DNA from: Mesorhizobium japonicum MAFF 303099
Lineage (GTDB): Bacteria > Pseudomonadota > Alphaproteobacteria > Rhizobiales > Rhizobiaceae
NCBI RefSeq assembly: GCF_000009625.1
Contig: NC_002679.1
Coordinates: forward strand, 287,912-351,911
Length of the DNA stretch: 64,000 bases
Reading direction: 5' to 3'
Shown here: positions 1-9,130 of the stretch, in pieces
How positions within the stretch are numbered: the stretch's first letter is position 1
How the letters are laid out: each line of letters opens with the position of its first letter
Translations under genes and position numbers: made by a program
Notes under the pieces: generated by a model
Database searches by the model: none
What the model was told of the DNA's origin: nothing
What the model saw: the letters and a program-made list of their open reading frames with translations, nothing else

Positions 1-670
1 GACGCCGGAAGGCAGCGGCGTCGCTGAGCCCTGCCAGCGACGAGAAGAAGCGTAGCTTGCCGGCTGTGAAGGCTTTCTGCAGGTCTTCCAGGAACAGCCG
101 ACGAAACAGCCGCGAGAGCACAGCCACCGGAAGGAAGAAGCGGGGACGGCATTCTATCCACCGGCTCCCGTCCGGCGACAGCCCGCCACCCGGAACGACG
201 CAGTGGAGATGGGGGTGATGGGAGAGGTTTTGTCCCCAGGTGTGAAGCACCGCGAAGAACCCGATCTGAGCACCGAGATGCTGGGGATCGGCAGCGATGG
301 TGCGCAGCGTCTCGGCGGTCGCGCGGAATAGGATGTCGTAGACCGTAGCGGGATTCTGGAAGGCGATCGCCGCGATCTCGTCGGGCACGGTGAAGACGAC
401 ATGAAAATATTGCGTGTCGAGAAGCTCCGCCCGCCGCGCTTCGATCCAATCCGCACGCGCCAGGGACTGGCATTTGGGGCAGTTGCGCGAACGGCAGCTG
501 TTGTAGGCGATCCGCCGCTCACCGCATCGGTCGCATTGTTCGACATGGCCACCGAGCGCCGCCGTGCGGCAGCGCTCGATGGCCGTCATGGCTGCACGCC
601 GTTCGGTCGACAGCGAGGCGCCGTGCTGCTCACGCCAAGCAGCACCATAGCGGCGGAATACATCCGCCAC
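1..670 (-). CDS. IS91-family (Y2/HUH) transposase, 3' end outside window
   Basis: Catalyses rolling-circle-like transposition of IS91-type elements. The frame reads without a stop from a TGA at 701-703 to the left edge. It contains an N-terminal zinc-binding region with paired cysteines (QCDRCGERR, then CRSRNCPKCQ) and the HUH-type motif SHHPHLHCVVPGGG, followed by GSRWI, all typical of IS91/IS801 transposases. The catalytic tyrosine region is off the window. The first usable start I see is a GTG at 670-668 (continuing ADVFRRYG). The frame is the same as that of the upstream recombinase, separated from it by one TGA, so translation may be coupled. The start is uncertain. Confidence 0.85.
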   Translation of the reverse strand, partial: MADVFRRYGAAWREQHGASLSTERRAAMTAIERCRTAALGGHVEQCDRCGERRIAYNSCRSRNCPKCQSLARADWIEARRAELLDTQYFHVVFTVPDEIAAIAFQNPATVYDILFRATAETLRTIAADPQHLGAQIGFFAVLHTWGQNLSHHPHLHCVVPGGGLSPDGSRWIECRPRFFLPVAVLSRLFRRLFLEDLQKAFTAGKLRFFSSLAGLSDAAAFRR

Positions 671-700
671 CTCCGGACCAGATGCCCCATGGGGCGACCG

Positions 701-1582
701 TCAGAAATGTTCAGGTGGTAGCGGTGGTGCCGCCTTCGGGACTGGCCGTGGCAACAACTCCAGCGGACTCGTCGCCGCGCAGACCTTGCTGGTTGCGATC
801 CGCAGATATTGCGAGGTGGTCGACAGGCTGCGATGGCCGAGCAAAAGCTGGATGGTACGGATATCGGTGCCGGCCTCAAGTAGGTGGCAGGCAAAGGCGT
901 GCCGCAACGAATGCGGCGTCACGGGCTTGCCCAGGCCCGACAGCCGGTGCGCCTTGCCGCAGGCGTTCTGCACCGCATTGGTCGATATCGGTTCGTTGGG
1001 GATGGTGCCGGGAAACATCCACGTCTTCGGCCGGACGGCACGCCAATAGTCGGTCAGCGTCTCCAGCAAGCGCGCCGAGAGCATGACGTAACGGTCCTTC
1101 TGCCCCTTGCCTTGATCGACGCGCAGTACCATTCGTTGTCGGTCGATGGCCTCCGGTCTCAGGTGCACCGCTTCGGAAATCCGCAGCCCGGCGGCGTAGC
1201 ATGTCGTCAGGATCGTCTGATGCTTCAGGCTCTCCACGCAGCCGAGAAAGTGTAATACCTCTTCGGGGCTGAGGATGACGGCGAGTGTCTTGGGCACCCT
1301 GGGGCACGGAATGATGCGGTCGAAATCCCATTCAAAGCCGAGCGTGACGCGGTACAAAAAACGGAGCGCCGAAACGGCCACGTGTATGGACTTCGGCGCC
1401 AGCTTCTTCTCATTCGTCAGATAGACTTGGTAGGTGCGGACATCTTCCTGACAGAGCAAGGCGGGCGACTTCGCAAAATGGCGGGCAAACTGCGAAACTT
1501 GCAGCAGATACGAGTCCTGCGTATGCGGCGACAGATTGCGGACCTGCATGTCGTTTATCATGCGTAACCGAAGCGGGGTCAT
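701..1582 (-). CDS. Tyrosine recombinase accompanying the IS91-type transposase
   Basis: A 293-residue phage-integrase-family recombinase with an N-terminal SAM-like domain (NLSPHTQDSYL) and a C-terminal catalytic domain. The catalytic set is visible: Arg in GLRISEAVHL, Lys in GKGQKDR, HSLRH, the His of LLGHRSLST and the Tyr of SQYLRI. The start is chosen at 1582 because AAGGAG lies about eight bases upstream; an in-frame ATG exists 51 bases further out. Similar recombinases are often found directly upstream of IS91-type transposases and are probably part of the same element, though their contribution to transposition is not clear to me. Confidence 0.85.
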   Translation of the reverse strand: MTPLRLRMINDMQVRNLSPHTQDSYLLQVSQFARHFAKSPALLCQEDVRTYQVYLTNEKKLAPKSIHVAVSALRFLYRVTLGFEWDFDRIIPCPRVPKTLAVILSPEEVLHFLGCVESLKHQTILTTCYAAGLRISEAVHLRPEAIDRQRMVLRVDQGKGQKDRYVMLSARLLETLTDYWRAVRPKTWMFPGTIPNEPISTNAVQNACGKAHRLSGLGKPVTPHSLRHAFACHLLEAGTDIRTIQLLLGHRSLSTTSQYLRIATSKVCAATSPLELLPRPVPKAAPPLPPEHF

Positions 1583-1760
1583 TAAAGGGCTCCTTGGCAT
1601 TGAGGTGACGCTGCGCGTGGGCAGCAGCGTCACCTTGCCTGAAGCAAGCCCCTATGAACCCGGCCGATTACGTCCGGCCCATCATGCCAGGATGCCTCGC
1701 CTGCACCGGATCAATGACCTCCGAGCAAGGCTTGCCCGCGAAGCGGGTTCGTCCAATGCT

Positions 1761-1791
1761 CATTATCTCACGCCCGGTTTTATCTGGGGTA
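1761..1791 (+). repeat. RIT left terminal inverted repeat
   Basis: Begins CATTATCTCACGCCCGG and ends TTTTATCTGGGGTA. It matches the reverse complement of 5846-5876 except for one base (C versus T at position 12). The inner partner CTCCAGATAAAG at 1837-1848 faces the TTATCTGGGG part of this repeat, so each end has two oppositely oriented ATCTGG-type half sites. Confidence 0.9.
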
Positions 1792-1848
1792 GCTGTTCGT
1801 GAACGTCGTCAATTGCCGGAAAAGACCGGGCCACATCTCCAGATAAAG

Positions 1849-2865
1849 TCAAAGTGACTGGAGAAAAGAGAGCAGATCCGGCTTCGGTTTCCACGGCTTG
1901 TCGTGGGTCGCTTCGATGCCCGCATGTTTCCAGAACGTTTCGAGCGCATCGCGTCTCATCTTCAGGTTCGTTGAGATATAACGGTTGGTGGTGGCAATGC
2001 TCGAATGGCCGAGATAATCGCGTATGACAGTCACATCTGTGCCCGACTGCAGCAGGGCGACGGCCGCGCTGTGTCGAAGAACGTGTGGCGTAATGCGGTC
2101 ACGTGCCAGCCTTGGCCGCCCGCGGGCGACCGACGCAGCATGTTTGGCCAGGATATATGCTACACCGTCGCGGGTCAGAGGCTGGTTGTGGCGGTTGACG
2201 AAAACATGCTCGTGGTCCGCGCCACCTGATAGCTTTCGTAGCCGGCCCAGCGCGTCCGCCGTCTCGCGCCATATTGGAACAAGCCGCTCCTTGCGCCCTT
2301 TCCCTCTTAACCGAACCTGGCGCGGCGGTGTCAACTGCAAATCACGCCACAACAGTCCGGTCGCTTCACTCACTCGCGCTGCTGAATTATAGAGAAAGAG
2401 CAATAGCGTGTGATCGCGCCAACCATCGTGCGTCCTGCGATCGGGGTTGCCGATAATCGCTCGCACATCAACTGCTTCGAGGTAGGTCACCGGCTTCTGC
2501 TTCATCCGCTTCGCCGGCAGCGCCAGCACCCGTGTATAACGGAGAGCGTTGTCCAGGTCATTGCGAAGAAGGTGCTTGAAAAAGCTGCGCAGGGCAGCGC
2601 GCCGGCAATTGCGCGTGGCGGCAGAGTTGGATCTTTCGCTTTCAAGATGGTCGAGGAAACCGGCAATCGTATCGGCGTTCAGGTCCTCCAGCACGAGATC
2701 GGCGATCTCCCGTCCGCGGCGCTGGGCGACAAACTGGAATAGAAGCTTCAGCGTGTCGCGGTAAGCACGTGTCGTATGCGGGCTTGCACCACGCTGCCGT
2801 GGCAGATAGCTGATGAAAAATGACTCCACGAGGGCAAAGAGCGCTTTGGGCGTGGCGGTGTTCAT
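1849..2865 (-). CDS. RIT tyrosine recombinase, third gene (RitC-type)
   Basis: A 338-residue site-specific recombinase, XerC/D-like. It has an N-terminal SAM-like domain (SPHTTRAYRDTLK) and a catalytic domain with Arg in AARVSEATGL, Lys in GKGRKERLVP, HVLRHSAA, the His of DYLGHSSIATT and the Tyr of NRYIST. It is the last gene of the three-gene overlap; its start overlaps the stop of the preceding gene by 4 bp. Its stop codon lies just inside the inner CTCCAGATAAAG box, so the gene fills the element up to its end. Confidence 0.88.
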   Translation of the reverse strand: MNTATPKALFALVESFFISYLPRQRGASPHTTRAYRDTLKLLFQFVAQRRGREIADLVLEDLNADTIAGFLDHLESERSNSAATRNCRRAALRSFFKHLLRNDLDNALRYTRVLALPAKRMKQKPVTYLEAVDVRAIIGNPDRRTHDGWRDHTLLLFLYNSAARVSEATGLLWRDLQLTPPRQVRLRGKGRKERLVPIWRETADALGRLRKLSGGADHEHVFVNRHNQPLTRDGVAYILAKHAASVARGRPRLARDRITPHVLRHSAAVALLQSGTDVTVIRDYLGHSSIATTNRYISTNLKMRRDALETFWKHAGIEATHDKPWKPKPDLLSFLQSL

Positions 2866-3833
2866 CGAGGCTGCCTCGCGCTTCGTACATGTTGCTCGAA
2901 CCGGGTGCTTGCCAGCTCCAGCAGTTGCGGGGTCGCCTTCAGATAAACCTCGGTGCCAAGGATGTTCTGATGTCCCAGATATGCGGAGAGAAACGGAAGC
3001 TTCACATGGATGTCGGCGCCTTCTTCTGCCCAGGCTGTGAGGCGGTGGACAGCAAAGGCGTGCCTGAACTCATACGGTCGCGCTCCAACGCGTCCGCGTG
3101 CAGGCTTGATGTCGAGGCGGCGTAAGATCTCTCGAATGGCCACCGAGGCTCCACTGATATCCAACGGCCCACCTTTTTGACGAATGAAGAAGGCACCGTG
3201 ATCCGGACGATGGAGGTCGAGAAGCAACCTACGCCGATCGTGAAGGTAGAGCCGAAGTTCGCCGATAAGATCTTCGCGAATGGGGACTATCCGGGTCCGC
3301 CGTTTGCTGTTGCGGATCAGCAGCGTTCCACGCTCGAGATCGACATCCTCCATCTTGAGGCGCGTGGCTTCGCCGAGCCTGATTCCGGTGCAATAGAGCA
3401 TGAGGACCAACCTCCGCAACATAGACGCCCATATGAAATGGCCTTCGTGCGCGGATGCAGCGGCGAGGATCCGTAGGACCTCTTCGCGGCTGAAAATGTA
3501 CGGGAAGAAGGGTGACTCCTTCACCGGTGCGAAGGCGTGCTCGGGCACATAACAGGTGGGATCACGACGGCGGCGATGCAGGCAAAATTGCCGGATTATC
3601 CCGAACTCGCCACTGAGCGAGATAGCCTTGCGGCCGGGAAGACGCCCACACCAGTTGCTGATCGCATCGGCCAGCGGGATAGCGTCTACATCGTTCCACT
3701 GTTGCTTCAAAAAGCGAAGAAAGCGGTCGATCTCGTAGGCACCGCGTTGATAGCGGTAGCCCATCGCTCGCTTGAACGTCACGAAGCTCTCGGCGTCGTT
3801 CTTCAGTTCGATCAAGGTGACGATTGTGGTCAT
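2862..3833 (-). CDS. RIT tyrosine recombinase, middle gene (RitB-type)
   Basis: A 323-residue integrase-family protein. The N-terminal half starts with a SAM-like region (FKRAMGYRYQRGAYEIDRFL). The catalytic half shows Arg in TGIRLGEATRL, Lys in NSKRRTRIVP, YEFRHAFAVHRL, the His of AYLGHQNILGT and the Tyr of EVYLKAT. It overlaps both neighbours by 4 bp (ATGA), so the three proteins are presumably made from one transcript in fixed proportion. In RIT elements the three recombinases belong to separate subfamilies, which fits the limited similarity among the three here. Confidence 0.87.
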   Translation of the reverse strand: MTTIVTLIELKNDAESFVTFKRAMGYRYQRGAYEIDRFLRFLKQQWNDVDAIPLADAISNWCGRLPGRKAISLSGEFGIIRQFCLHRRRRDPTCYVPEHAFAPVKESPFFPYIFSREEVLRILAAASAHEGHFIWASMLRRLVLMLYCTGIRLGEATRLKMEDVDLERGTLLIRNSKRRTRIVPIREDLIGELRLYLHDRRRLLLDLHRPDHGAFFIRQKGGPLDISGASVAIREILRRLDIKPARGRVGARPYEFRHAFAVHRLTAWAEEGADIHVKLPFLSAYLGHQNILGTEVYLKATPQLLELASTRFEQHVRSARQPR

Positions 3834-5068
3834 GCGGGCACCGGTAGGGCAATCTCACGAAGGGAATCCGTGGCGATCCGCACATAGGCGGAAACCGACT
3901 CCGGATCGCTGTGGCCGAGCAGTTCGGACAATACCTGCGGTCGAGTGCCTAAATCGATCTGACGTCCCGCATGGCTGTGCCGCAGGACATGACTGCCCAG
4001 GGAGGGTGCGTTGATCCCCGCCTTCCTCGCATGCTTCGCCACAATGTGGCCGATCGCACTCGAACGGACGTACGGTTCGAAGGGTACCTGCATCTGCACG
4101 AAGATATGACGCGTGGGGGTGTCAACCGGCCGGCCATAACGAAGATAATGCGCCAATGCCTCGCTGATCGGCGGCAACAACGGCAACGTAAATGAGACCC
4201 CCGTCTTCGGGCGATACACCGCCAAAGTGTTGGCGTTCCAGTCAATGGCCTGGAATTGAAGGCGATTGACCTCGGCGGCGCCAAGGCCATAGGTGCTTAG
4301 CATCAACAGGATTGCGTAATCGCGAAGTCCCACCGGCGTCGACCGATCCACCGCATTCAGCAGCCGCTGCACATCCTCCCAAGGCAGAGCGCGCCTGGGA
4401 CGCTCGAACGGTCGTTGTATAGGCGCAATGATGGCTTCGCTGATATCGATCGGGTTTTTACCGCTCCAGTGCAGGAAGCGGTAAAAGCAACGTACCGTGG
4501 AGGCGATGTTGCTGACATAGGATCGAGAGTATTGAGTTGAGCAACCAACAAGAAATGCATCGACATCGGTCAGTTGTATCGAATACCATTCCTTTCCTGC
4601 CCGGACAAGGTAATTGTAAAATTTGCTAAGATGGCTCAGTTGCTTGTGGATCGTACGCTCAGCAAGACCCAAATGCTGCACGAGATACGCATCATACTCC
4701 GCGAATAATGGTGAAGGCGGAGGTTGAACCGCTCTTGGTGGTTGCCAGTCGGGAGGAGCAACTCCCATCCGGTGGTAGACACGGGCGAGCGACCGCAGGG
4801 CACTCCGGAAATTCTGGTGGGATCTTCGAGGCCGGCTCCGGCGCCGCGCATACCAGCCGATGAACCGATTAGCGCCTTCCAGGGTCAGTTCTTCTCGCTC
4901 GATCAGTCCCAGCTGGCTGCAATAGGTACGAAACTGCTGGATACATATCAGATATTTGTCCGCCGTTCCTGCACCAAACCGCCGCTCCCCGCTCCAGATG
5001 CGGCGAATCTCATCGGTGGTGGGCGCGGCAGCGATGGCTGCACTGCTTCGTTTGTTATGAATGGACAT
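3830..5068 (-). CDS. RIT tyrosine recombinase, first gene (RitA-type)
   Basis: A 412-residue integrase-family protein, longest of the three as usual for RitA. It carries an N-terminal region with two SAM-like stretches (GTADKYLICIQQF and LAERTIHKQLSHL) and a C-terminal catalytic domain ending with HVLRHSHAGRQ, LLGHSDPESVSAYVRI. The usual Arg of the first catalytic box is not clear: the GLGAAEVNRL segment has Ala-Ala where other family members have Arg. The second gene starts within its stop codon. It overlaps the end of an upstream zinc-ribbon reading frame by about 120 bp. Confidence 0.85.
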   Translation of the reverse strand: MSIHNKRSSAAIAAAPTTDEIRRIWSGERRFGAGTADKYLICIQQFRTYCSQLGLIEREELTLEGANRFIGWYARRRSRPRRSHQNFRSALRSLARVYHRMGVAPPDWQPPRAVQPPPSPLFAEYDAYLVQHLGLAERTIHKQLSHLSKFYNYLVRAGKEWYSIQLTDVDAFLVGCSTQYSRSYVSNIASTVRCFYRFLHWSGKNPIDISEAIIAPIQRPFERPRRALPWEDVQRLLNAVDRSTPVGLRDYAILLMLSTYGLGAAEVNRLQFQAIDWNANTLAVYRPKTGVSFTLPLLPPISEALAHYLRYGRPVDTPTRHIFVQMQVPFEPYVRSSAIGHIVAKHARKAGINAPSLGSHVLRHSHAGRQIDLGTRPQVLSELLGHSDPESVSAYVRIATDSLREIALPVPA

Positions 5069-5763
5069 GGCTTCACCTCGATTGGTGAAACTGTAGCCAG
5101 CCGCGACGGTGAGATCAGGCCCCGCATCGTGTTGGTAATGGTTGTCCGCGGCACGATCGAAACCTTTTGTCCGACATCACCGGAAGCCAAGCATCCGAGC
5201 GCACCGCAATCATTCGTTCGTGGACCAAGGCGAAAGCCTACGGGCACCGGAATGTCGAGCAGCAGTTGTGGAGGAAGGGCACGCCGCAGATCCGTAAGGG
5301 CCAGCGTCTCGTTCGTTACCAAGTGCGACAGCCCGGGTGCCATTACTCCGACAGCAGCAACGGATTTACGCACCGCTACGATACGACGGCGAAGCCAACG
5401 CACAGCGCCTGGAAGGCAAATATCGGGACCGCGCACTGCATCTGCTGCCTGTTCGATGCTTCTCGCGGATGCAGCCACCCCGATGACCTGTTCAATCGCT
5501 GCTAGCGAATCCGGCAGCCGAGCGGAGAGAAAATCCGGGAGCAGGCTGAACGTCACGTGCCCTTCTGGACAATAGTACCGAGCGATTCGGACACCGGGGC
5601 TGGTTAGGCGAGCATAGCTGCCATGTCGTCGAAATGCACAGCCACCGTTTGGATGGAGTGGGCAATGAGACAACCGTGCGCGGCTCCATTCTTCCGTGGC
5701 AACATAGTTCTCCTTGGTGGAGATGGTGCGTAACGGTATCTGCAACGTCGATCCCTCGAACAT
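4948..5763 (-). CDS. Zinc-ribbon protein of unknown function within the RIT element (DUF6431-like)
   Basis: A 271-residue frame between the inner right-end box and ritA. Residues about 33-75 contain a candidate metal site (HCPLHPNGGC, later RYYCPEGHVTFSLLPDFL) resembling the zinc-ribbon region of DUF6431-type proteins, in which the FSLLPxF stretch is recurrent. The rest has a plausible basic helical segment (VRWLRRRIVAVRK). The last 40 residues overlap the start of ritA in another frame and look like low-complexity shadow sequence, so the functional part may be only the first ~200 residues. It may be a DNA-binding accessory factor; this is inference. Confidence 0.5.
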   Translation of the reverse strand: MFEGSTLQIPLRTISTKENYVATEEWSRARLSHCPLHPNGGCAFRRHGSYARLTSPGVRIARYYCPEGHVTFSLLPDFLSARLPDSLAAIEQVIGVAASARSIEQAADAVRGPDICLPGAVRWLRRRIVAVRKSVAAVGVMAPGLSHLVTNETLALTDLRRALPPQLLLDIPVPVGFRLGPRTNDCGALGCLASGDVGQKVSIVPRTTITNTMRGLISPSRLATVSPIEVKPCPFITNEAVQPSLPRPPPMRFAASGAGSGGLVQERRTNI

Positions 5764-5845
5764 ATTCGTTCTGCGCCGGGGTCGCGACCTTTATCTGGAG
5801 CCCAACACGCTGAAAACTCCAGCCAACCAATAACATAGCTGAAAA

Positions 5846-5876
5846 TACCCCAGATAAAACCGGACGTGAGATAATG
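5846..5876 (-). repeat. RIT right terminal inverted repeat
   Basis: Read on the minus strand it begins CATTATCTCACGTCCGG and ends TTTTATCTGGGGTA, matching the left end with one mismatch. The inner box is at 5789-5800. The spacing between outer and inner boxes is the same as at the left end although the bases in between differ, which suggests a recombinase-binding geometry. Confidence 0.9.
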
Positions 5877-8639
5877 CGCAAGGCAATGGCCGGGAACGAC
5901 CAACATGGCCTTGGCGATCAGGCCAAGCCGGCGCTGCTCCATGACGGCCGCGGCAATCGTCATGGTCTTGCCGGCGCCGACGGCATGGGCGAGGTAGGTC
6001 GAGCCGGCCGAGACGATGCGCCAGATGCCGCGCTTTTGGTGCCCATAAAGAGAAAAGGCGCCGGAGGCGCCTGGAAGTCGCAGGTGATCCCCGTTGAATC
6101 GTCGGGGGGCGATGTTGTTGAAGCGGTCATTATAGACCCGCGCCAGCCGGTCGGTCCGGTCGGGATCGGACCAGATCCAGTTCTGGAAAGCGGTCTTGAT
6201 CTTCTGCAGCTTTTCCTTGGCGGCTTCCGTATCCACAACATTGAGCACGCGCTTTTCAGCATGGTCCTCCTTCACCGTATCGAAGATCTGCGGCACCCGG
6301 CTGTTCAGCGCGTCGGCTATGAGCTCGCCGGCATGACGGCGATCGGTGCCCCATTCGGACGTACCGGCCGCCATCCATCCCAGTTGCCGCGCCTCTACGG
6401 TCCACGATGCCAGCTCCGGCATATGATGGATCCTGATCTCGGCACTCATCGTCTCCTGGACGAAGGCGACGACATCGGCGGCTGGGATCCATGGTGCGCC
6501 AAGACGCGCGGTAATATCGGAAGGCCGAAGATCGGCCGGCTGAACCTCGACCAGGGCACGGACATTGCGCTCGAAGACGGGGTCGAGTGCGGCAGCGGCT
6601 TTTGCGGCCTTGAGCTTGTCGCGGACCTGGCCGGAGAGATAGGCGTCGGCCGTGTGCCAGGAACCGGTCTCTGGATCACGAAAGATGGCGTCACCCAGCT
6701 CGTCAATGACGTCATCGACATCCCCATGCAGCAGCTCGGCGATGTGATCGACGTCGACATGGCCGCGTTCGTTGAGCACGACGGCAAGCGCATCGGCGGC
6801 ACTTGTGATGATAGGTGCCGCGGGCGGCGCGATGACGCGCTCGGTAAAAATGGGACCCGGCCGGGCGGTATTGGTTTCGAGATCGTAGTCTTCGATGGAG
6901 GCGACTAGCCAGCAATCGGGATCGTCGAGGAAGGGCTGCAGGTTCGGCCGGCGATGCACTTCGCGGACCTCACCGGTCTCGGCGTCCTCGCTGGTGGAAA
7001 CGACGGTCGTGTTGATCGGGCCGAAGTCGCGCACAAAATTCGACCAGGCGATGCGCAGCCTGACCTGGGCCGGCTTCCAGGGCCGGTCGAACTCCTGGGC
7101 CTTCAGGACTTCACGCACGGCATCACGGATGGGGATCAATTTGCGAATGATACGCGCATGCTTTTCCGGCACGCCTTCGCTCGCCCCGCCCTTGCGCACG
7201 GTGATGGTCACAGCAGCGCCATCGATCATCTGCACGAGGGCGGTATTTTTCGCGACGAAGAAACTGCCCTCGCGCACGCCGGAGCCTTCCGGCAGGGCAT
7301 CGACGACATCGGCACTGGGCGCGGCGTCATGATCAATCTCGTCCGGCGCGCCGTCATAAATGGCTTCCGGAAGGAGGGAGATCGCTGCGGTGAGCGCCCG
7401 CTCCAGATCGACACCGGGATGGGGCAGGCAGGAATAGGTCTCTCCGTAAGACCCCGAGATCGTGGCATGCGTGCCGAGCACGAAATCCGGTTGGCGCGCG
7501 AACCAGCGGTTCACGCGGATCGCGCCTTCATCCTGTGTTGCCTGGCGGACTTCCTCGATGTCGAGCCAGGACAGATCCCCTTCGGGCTCAGTGACCTTGC
7601 GCTTGCGGAAGAACAAGATGTCGACCACGACGTCCGTGCCGGCGTCAGTTCGGAAACTACCCTCGGGCAAGCGCATGGCGGCAATCAGGTCGGCCGACTT
7701 CGCAATGTGCTTGCGCGCGATGCTGTCTGTCTTGTCCATGGTGCCAGAGCTGGTGACGAAGGCGGCCAGAGCCCCTGGCTTCAGCAGATCGACCGACCGG
7801 GCAATGAAGTAGTCATGCAGCCGCAATCCCATCGACCGATACGTCCGGTCGGAGCGCACGGTTCGATTCGAAAACGGCGGATTGCCGATCGCAAGATCGA
7901 AATATGCCGGCAGGTCGGTGCACGAGAAATCACCATTCACGATACGGGCACGAGGCTGCACTAGCCTGGCAATGCGCGCCGTGACGGGATCGATCTCGAC
8001 ACCGGTGACATGGCTCACGCCCCGTCGGTCTTCGGGCATCAGCGCCGGGAACAGGCCCGTGCCAATGCCGGGCTCGAGCACACGGCCCCCTCGCCAGCCG
8101 AGACGCTGCAATCCCGCCCAGATTGCCCGAATGATGAACTCCGGCGTAAAATGCGCGTACTGCGTGCAGCGCGCGAGCGAGGCATATTCCTGGGCTGTCA
8201 CCGCATCCTGCAGCTCCAATCCTATTTCGTCCCAGCCCTTCCGGAACCCGTTTTCGCCCGGCCGGCGGAACACGGCATTGGCAAGGTCGGATGCACCGAA
8301 GCCGGAGAACCGGATCAGCCGAGCTTGTTCTTCCACTGTCGCGGGACGATCCGCTGCCTCGATATCGGCGGCGAGACGGATCGCAGCGAGATTGTCGCGG
8401 GCGCGTTGTTTCCAGCCACGGGCCAGCCCACGATCGCTTACGAGAAAGAAGTTCTCCCCTCGAGCCGCATATGTGTCTACCCGTTGGAAACCGGGAGCAG
8501 TTTGGGGACTGGTCTTCGGCTCTGGTTCGACAGGAGCGGGCGAAGGCTCGTCGCCGAAGGCGGTGACGCCAAGACCGAGGCCTGACGAGAGGGCAGTATT
8601 TCCGAAGAGATCGAGCGTGAAGGGGTCGTCGTTGGACAT
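5877..8639 (-). pseudogene. Plasmid-type N6-DNA methylase / SNF2-like helicase, truncated by the RIT element
   Basis: The 5' part of the very large (normally about 1,500-1,700 residue) methylase-helicase common on rhizobial plasmids. Visible are an N6-adenine methyltransferase domain with the AdoMet motif LEPGIGTGLFPALMP and catalytic IGNPPFSN (about residues 190-260), then the beginning of a helicase domain with Walker A HAVGAGKTMTIAAAV. The native sequence stops at VVPGHCLA at the RIT boundary; a further 90 codons (to 5604) read through the RIT end as junk. Most of the helicase half is missing from the window, so no unwinding activity is expected. The methylase half could still be made. Confidence 0.85.
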
Positions 8640-8722
8640 TGAGATAGTTCCTTGCGAGAAGCCGCGCGCAAACCTCCGACCGAGCGGATCGGCCGGAGGA
8701 TCGGCGGCACGGGTTGGAGGGA

Positions 8723-9121
8723 TCAGCGTCTAATCAGCGAGAGGGAGATGTCGCTCTCGCTGAGCTGCACGTTGAGGTGCGTTGCGCGAAAATTCCGGTC
8801 GAAGAGCGGGGTCAGCCGCTCGGCCTCGATGAATTCGATGCCGTCATCGCCGCCGAAATGCCGGCGCTTGTAGTGCCACCAGTCGGGATTGCCGACAGGG
8901 TGGCATTGTTCCGAATAGACAACGAGCGCGCGGGCGCCCTCGACGAGTTTGCCGTTGGACAATAGGTAGACACCCTCGTCGCCGACCAGCCAGAGGCCGG
9001 GCCGCTCGCCCTCGCCAGGCTTCGTCCCATAGTAAGGATTGCGGAAGCCGCCATTGGCGGCGGCATCGGCAATGCCGCGATCGATCACCTTGCGAACTGC
9101 AAGAATGGGAAAAGTGAACAT
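8723..9121 (-). CDS. DUF3085 domain protein
   Basis: A 132-residue protein starting MFTFPILAVRKVIDRGIADA, with a conserved-looking centre (LWLVGDEGVYLLSNG and YSEQCHPVGNPDWW) that I recognise from DUF3085 proteins of rhizobial plasmids. No catalytic motif is recognisable and the function is unknown. It lies between the DUF1419 gene (10 bp gap) and the truncated methylase-helicase on the same strand, the order seen in other plasmid backbones, so co-transcription is likely. Confidence 0.7.
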   Translation of the reverse strand: MFTFPILAVRKVIDRGIADAAANGGFRNPYYGTKPGEGERPGLWLVGDEGVYLLSNGKLVEGARALVVYSEQCHPVGNPDWWHYKRRHFGGDDGIEFIEAERLTPLFDRNFRATHLNVQLSESDISLSLIRR

Positions 9122-9130
9122 CGCCCCACC

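Larger units (their letters stand above)
1761..5876 (-). mobile_element. RIT (recombinase in trio) element
   Basis: Three consecutive tyrosine recombinase genes of different subfamilies, all on the minus strand and overlapping by ATGA, are the hallmark of RIT elements. The ends are defined by an inverted 31-bp repeat (1761-1791 and 5846-5876, one mismatch). Each end also carries an inner 12-bp CTCCAGATAAAG box (1837-1848 and 5789-5800 on the opposite strand) at identical spacing, 45 bases between boxes. The right end lies inside a methylase/helicase gene, and the sequence beyond the left end does not continue that gene, so the flanks have been rearranged since insertion. The element looks structurally complete. 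Confidence 0.88.

Noticed and set aside
5874..8733. Several long plus-strand frames opposite the methylase-helicase gene
   Set aside because: They are antisense shadows of a high-GC gene; the minus-strand frame carries methylase and Walker motifs.
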